Shown here: positions 42,106 to 43,753 of the stretch, piece after piece
Layout of the letters: every line of letters starts with the position of its first letter
How positions within the stretch are numbered: the stretch's first letter is position 1
The notes under the pieces: generated by a model
Told to the model about the DNA's origin: nothing
Database searches by the model: none
Seen by the model: only the letters and a program-made list of their open reading frames with translations
Position numbers and translations under genes: made by a program
Assembly: GCA_052400625.1 (NCBI GenBank)
Contig: JBQTGH010000019.1
Length of the DNA: 43,753 nt
Origin: Thermophagus sp052400625
GTDB taxonomy: Bacteria; Bacteroidota; Bacteroidia; Bacteroidales; Marinilabiliaceae
Direction: 5' to 3' (one strand)

Positions 42106-42849
42106 ATGACAGACGTATTATTAAATCATCGAACCATACGAAAATACAAAAATCAACCGGTAGAGGATGATTTGTTAAATGAATTATTGCAAGCAGGCAT
42201 CCGGGCGTCAACAACGGGTAATATGCAGCTATACAGCATCGTTGTGACGCGCGACTCGCAGATGAAAGAGATGTTAGCGCCTACCCATTTCAATCAGCCG
42301 GTTTTTTCCAACGCGCCGGTGTCTCTTACATTTTGTGCCGACTTCAACCGGTTCAATAAATGGTGTCGCCAGCGAAAGGCAGAGCCGGGGTATGATAATT
42401 TTCAGTCGTTTGTGGCAGCAGCCATCGATGCCTTGCTGGTGGCTCAGAACGTTTGCGTGGCTGCCGAATCCAAAGGTTTGGGCATTTGTTATCTGGGAAC
42501 CGTGACTTACAATGCCGATAAAATTATTGACATCTTAAAGCTTCCCAAAGGTGTGGTGCCTGTGGCTACCGTAACGCTGGGCTGGCCAGATGAAAACCCG
42601 CCTCAACCGGAAAGACTGCCACTGGAGGCTGTTGTTCATCAAGAGACCTACCACGACTATACACCCGAAGATATTGACCGACTCTTTAAAGAAAAGGAAG
42701 CGCTGGAAGTCAATAAACAATTTGTGGCCGAAAACAACAAGGAAACCCTGGCACAGGTCTTCACCGATGTTCGCTATACCAAAGAGAATAACGAACATTT
42801 CAGCAGGGTCTTTCTGGATGTCCTCAAAAAACAGGGATTTTTGGAATAG
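42106..42849 (+). CDS. NfsA-like FMN-dependent nitroreductase family oxidoreductase
   Basis: A 247-residue soluble flavoprotein of the NADPH-dependent nitroreductase group. The N-terminal FMN-binding segment is LLNHRTIRKYKNQPV. ASTTGNMQLYSIVV, FVAAAIDALLVAQNVCVAAE and GLGICYLGTVTYNADKI follow, and a C-terminal tail of about 60 residues (from YTPEDIDRLF) extends beyond the core fold, as in NfsA/Frp-like proteins. It would reduce nitro compounds, quinones or flavin with NAD(P)H; the physiological substrate is unknown. It is a single gene with a strong terminator at 42868-42904. Confidence 0.9.
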   Translation: MTDVLLNHRTIRKYKNQPVEDDLLNELLQAGIRASTTGNMQLYSIVVTRDSQMKEMLAPTHFNQPVFSNAPVSLTFCADFNRFNKWCRQRKAEPGYDNFQSFVAAAIDALLVAQNVCVAAESKGLGICYLGTVTYNADKIIDILKLPKGVVPVATVTLGWPDENPPQPERLPLEAVVHQETYHDYTPEDIDRLFKEKEALEVNKQFVAENNKETLAQVFTDVRYTKENNEHFSRVFLDVLKKQGFLE

Positions 42850-42867
42850 ATGAGGTTATTCATAAAG

Positions 42868-42904
42868 AAAAGGGCGGTTCCAAAAACAGGAGCCGCCCTT
42901 TTTT
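42868..42904 (+). terminator. Terminator of the nitroreductase gene
   Basis: AAAGGGCGG-TCC pairs with GGA-CCGCCCTTT and is followed by TTTTTT, starting 19 bp after the stop. Confidence 0.88.
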
Positions 42905-43211
42905 GATGGTGTTTTCGGTTTAAAATATACCTTAATTATTAGCGAACAGAACGTTTTTTTGGGGGCAGGGGATTTAGGGTAAACTGTATTAATAATATAT
43001 TTCTTTTAGCTGTTTGGTGTCTTTGGGGTATTAAAAAATAAAAGTTTTGTTAATGATAAATTATTAAACTACTTCCTTGTTTATGTTTCTCTTTCTTGAC
43101 ATTTATTTTTGATGTTTTTAATTTTGAAGGTATTAAAGGTTGTTGTTTGGCAATTCTTCATATAAATGATTCTTTATTGTATAATTTATCCTTAACTAAA
43201 ACCTTTGCCTG
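42905..43211. other. AT-rich intergenic stretch
   Basis: About 300 bp without a gene, hairpin or repeat that I can support. No full promoter match was found for the gene that starts at 43212. Confidence 0.4.
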
Positions 43212-43753
43212 ATGAAGCACATTTATTCTATTGTTCTATTTCTGTTTGTTTATCTCTCATTGTTTTTGTTAACCGGTTGAGAGAAAGATGAAATTGAGGT
43301 TGAAAGGGCTGAATCGACTCCAATCGGAATAGATTACCAAAGTGTTGAAGAGGCTCGCGAGTGGTTTTATCAACAAACCGGTGGAAATGTTTTTCTGGAA
43401 ATGGAATCGACGACGAAAAGTTCTGCTTCGCAGATCACCGATGTCCCCTTATTTGGTGATTGGGAGAACAGTGTATCTCGTACTTTGGGAGATATTAAAA
43501 ATGTTGAAGTACCGGTCTTTTCACCGGCTGATGAAGCGACCTATTCAGAAGCACTGAAGGGAATTAGTCTGCAGAATGATGAAAATAAGGAAGATGTCGT
43601 TCGTTCCCGTACCCGAATTGTGGTACAAACCAACCAGGTGACGGGCGAAACTCGTGGCTTTTTGATGACCGTTGTTCCCGACGAAGACTATCTTGCTTCC
43701 GGTGGCAGCATTGATTCTATTGATTATTACAACCGAGGCACCAATTTTACCGG
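43212..43753 (+). pseudogene. Lipoprotein gene with TGA at the lipobox cysteine, cut by the window end
   Basis: ATG at 43212 opens a signal peptide (MKHIYSIVLFLFVYLSLFLL-TG) that meets TGA at 43278-43280, exactly where the lipobox Cys is expected (LLTG-C). The same frame then stays open for 157 codons to the window end: EKDEIEVERAESTPIGIDYQ, then SVEEAREWFYQQTGG and RIVVQTNQVTGETRGFLMTV. TGC or TGT to TGA is a single substitution. The protein resembles large secreted Bacteroidetes lipoproteins with a conserved N-terminal region (E-A-x-x-W-F, then a GDWE-like stretch); I cannot name the family. It may be a point-mutated pseudogene, a sequencing error or, less likely, a recoded codon. Confidence 0.75.

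Noticed and set aside
43278..43280. Selenocysteine codon at the lipobox
   Set aside because: No obvious hairpin of bacterial SECIS type follows within about 40 nt, and lipid transfer needs a cysteine thiol. TGA also ends other genes here (for example dapA).

Overview
This window looks like chromosomal DNA of a Bacteroidota bacterium, probably an environmental Bacteroidales/Marinilabiliales-type genome. The evidence is a SusC/SusD pair with a hybrid two-component regulator, genes that mostly lack Shine-Dalgarno sequences, and several promoters matching the Bacteroidetes pattern TTTG / 20 bp / TAnnTTTG. The lineage is inference; no rRNA gene is present.

Layout. Positions 1-8 kb hold housekeeping and stress genes, mostly on the minus strand: an all-helical unknown protein, tRNA-Asn(GTT), an ATP-cone/Mrr-type nuclease, Dps, aconitase, GAPDH and a 43-residue lipoprotein gene. 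Two 169-bp copies of a hairpin-forming MITE-like element are interspersed. dapA follows at 8.3-9.2 kb. From 9.4 to 27.9 kb lies a polysaccharide utilisation locus: hybrid two-component regulator, SusC, SusD, a surface-binding lipoprotein, BACON-GH5, PA14-containing GH31 and GH2. This set matches known xyloglucan loci. The backbone would be cut outside, oligosaccharides imported by SusCD, and xylose and galactose side chains removed by GH31 and GH2. No GH3 or GH43 is linked here.

From 28.1 to 37.0 kb a cobalamin cluster sits between two arrays of 41-bp tandem repeats. It has a cobalamin riboswitch followed by cobyric acid synthase, threonine-phosphate decarboxylase, cbiB, cobT, cobS, alpha-ribazole phosphatase and cobU. 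These are late corrinoid assembly and nucleotide-loop steps only, so the cluster suits corrinoid salvage or the end of a pathway encoded elsewhere.

From 37.2 to 39.6 kb there is a minus-strand BlaI/BlaR1-like pair. Its promoter carries a perfect palindrome between the -33 and -7 boxes, with a second copy upstream. A GH97 glycosidase and a nitroreductase-family flavoprotein follow. The right edge holds a lipoprotein gene whose lipobox cysteine codon is TGA.

The items most worth a second look are the paired 41-bp arrays around the B12 cluster, the BlaI palindrome inside the promoter spacer, a tandem TGTAC site in place of a -33 box at susC, the repeated leader modules in the cob cluster, the hairpin MITE pair and the TGA at a lipobox cysteine.
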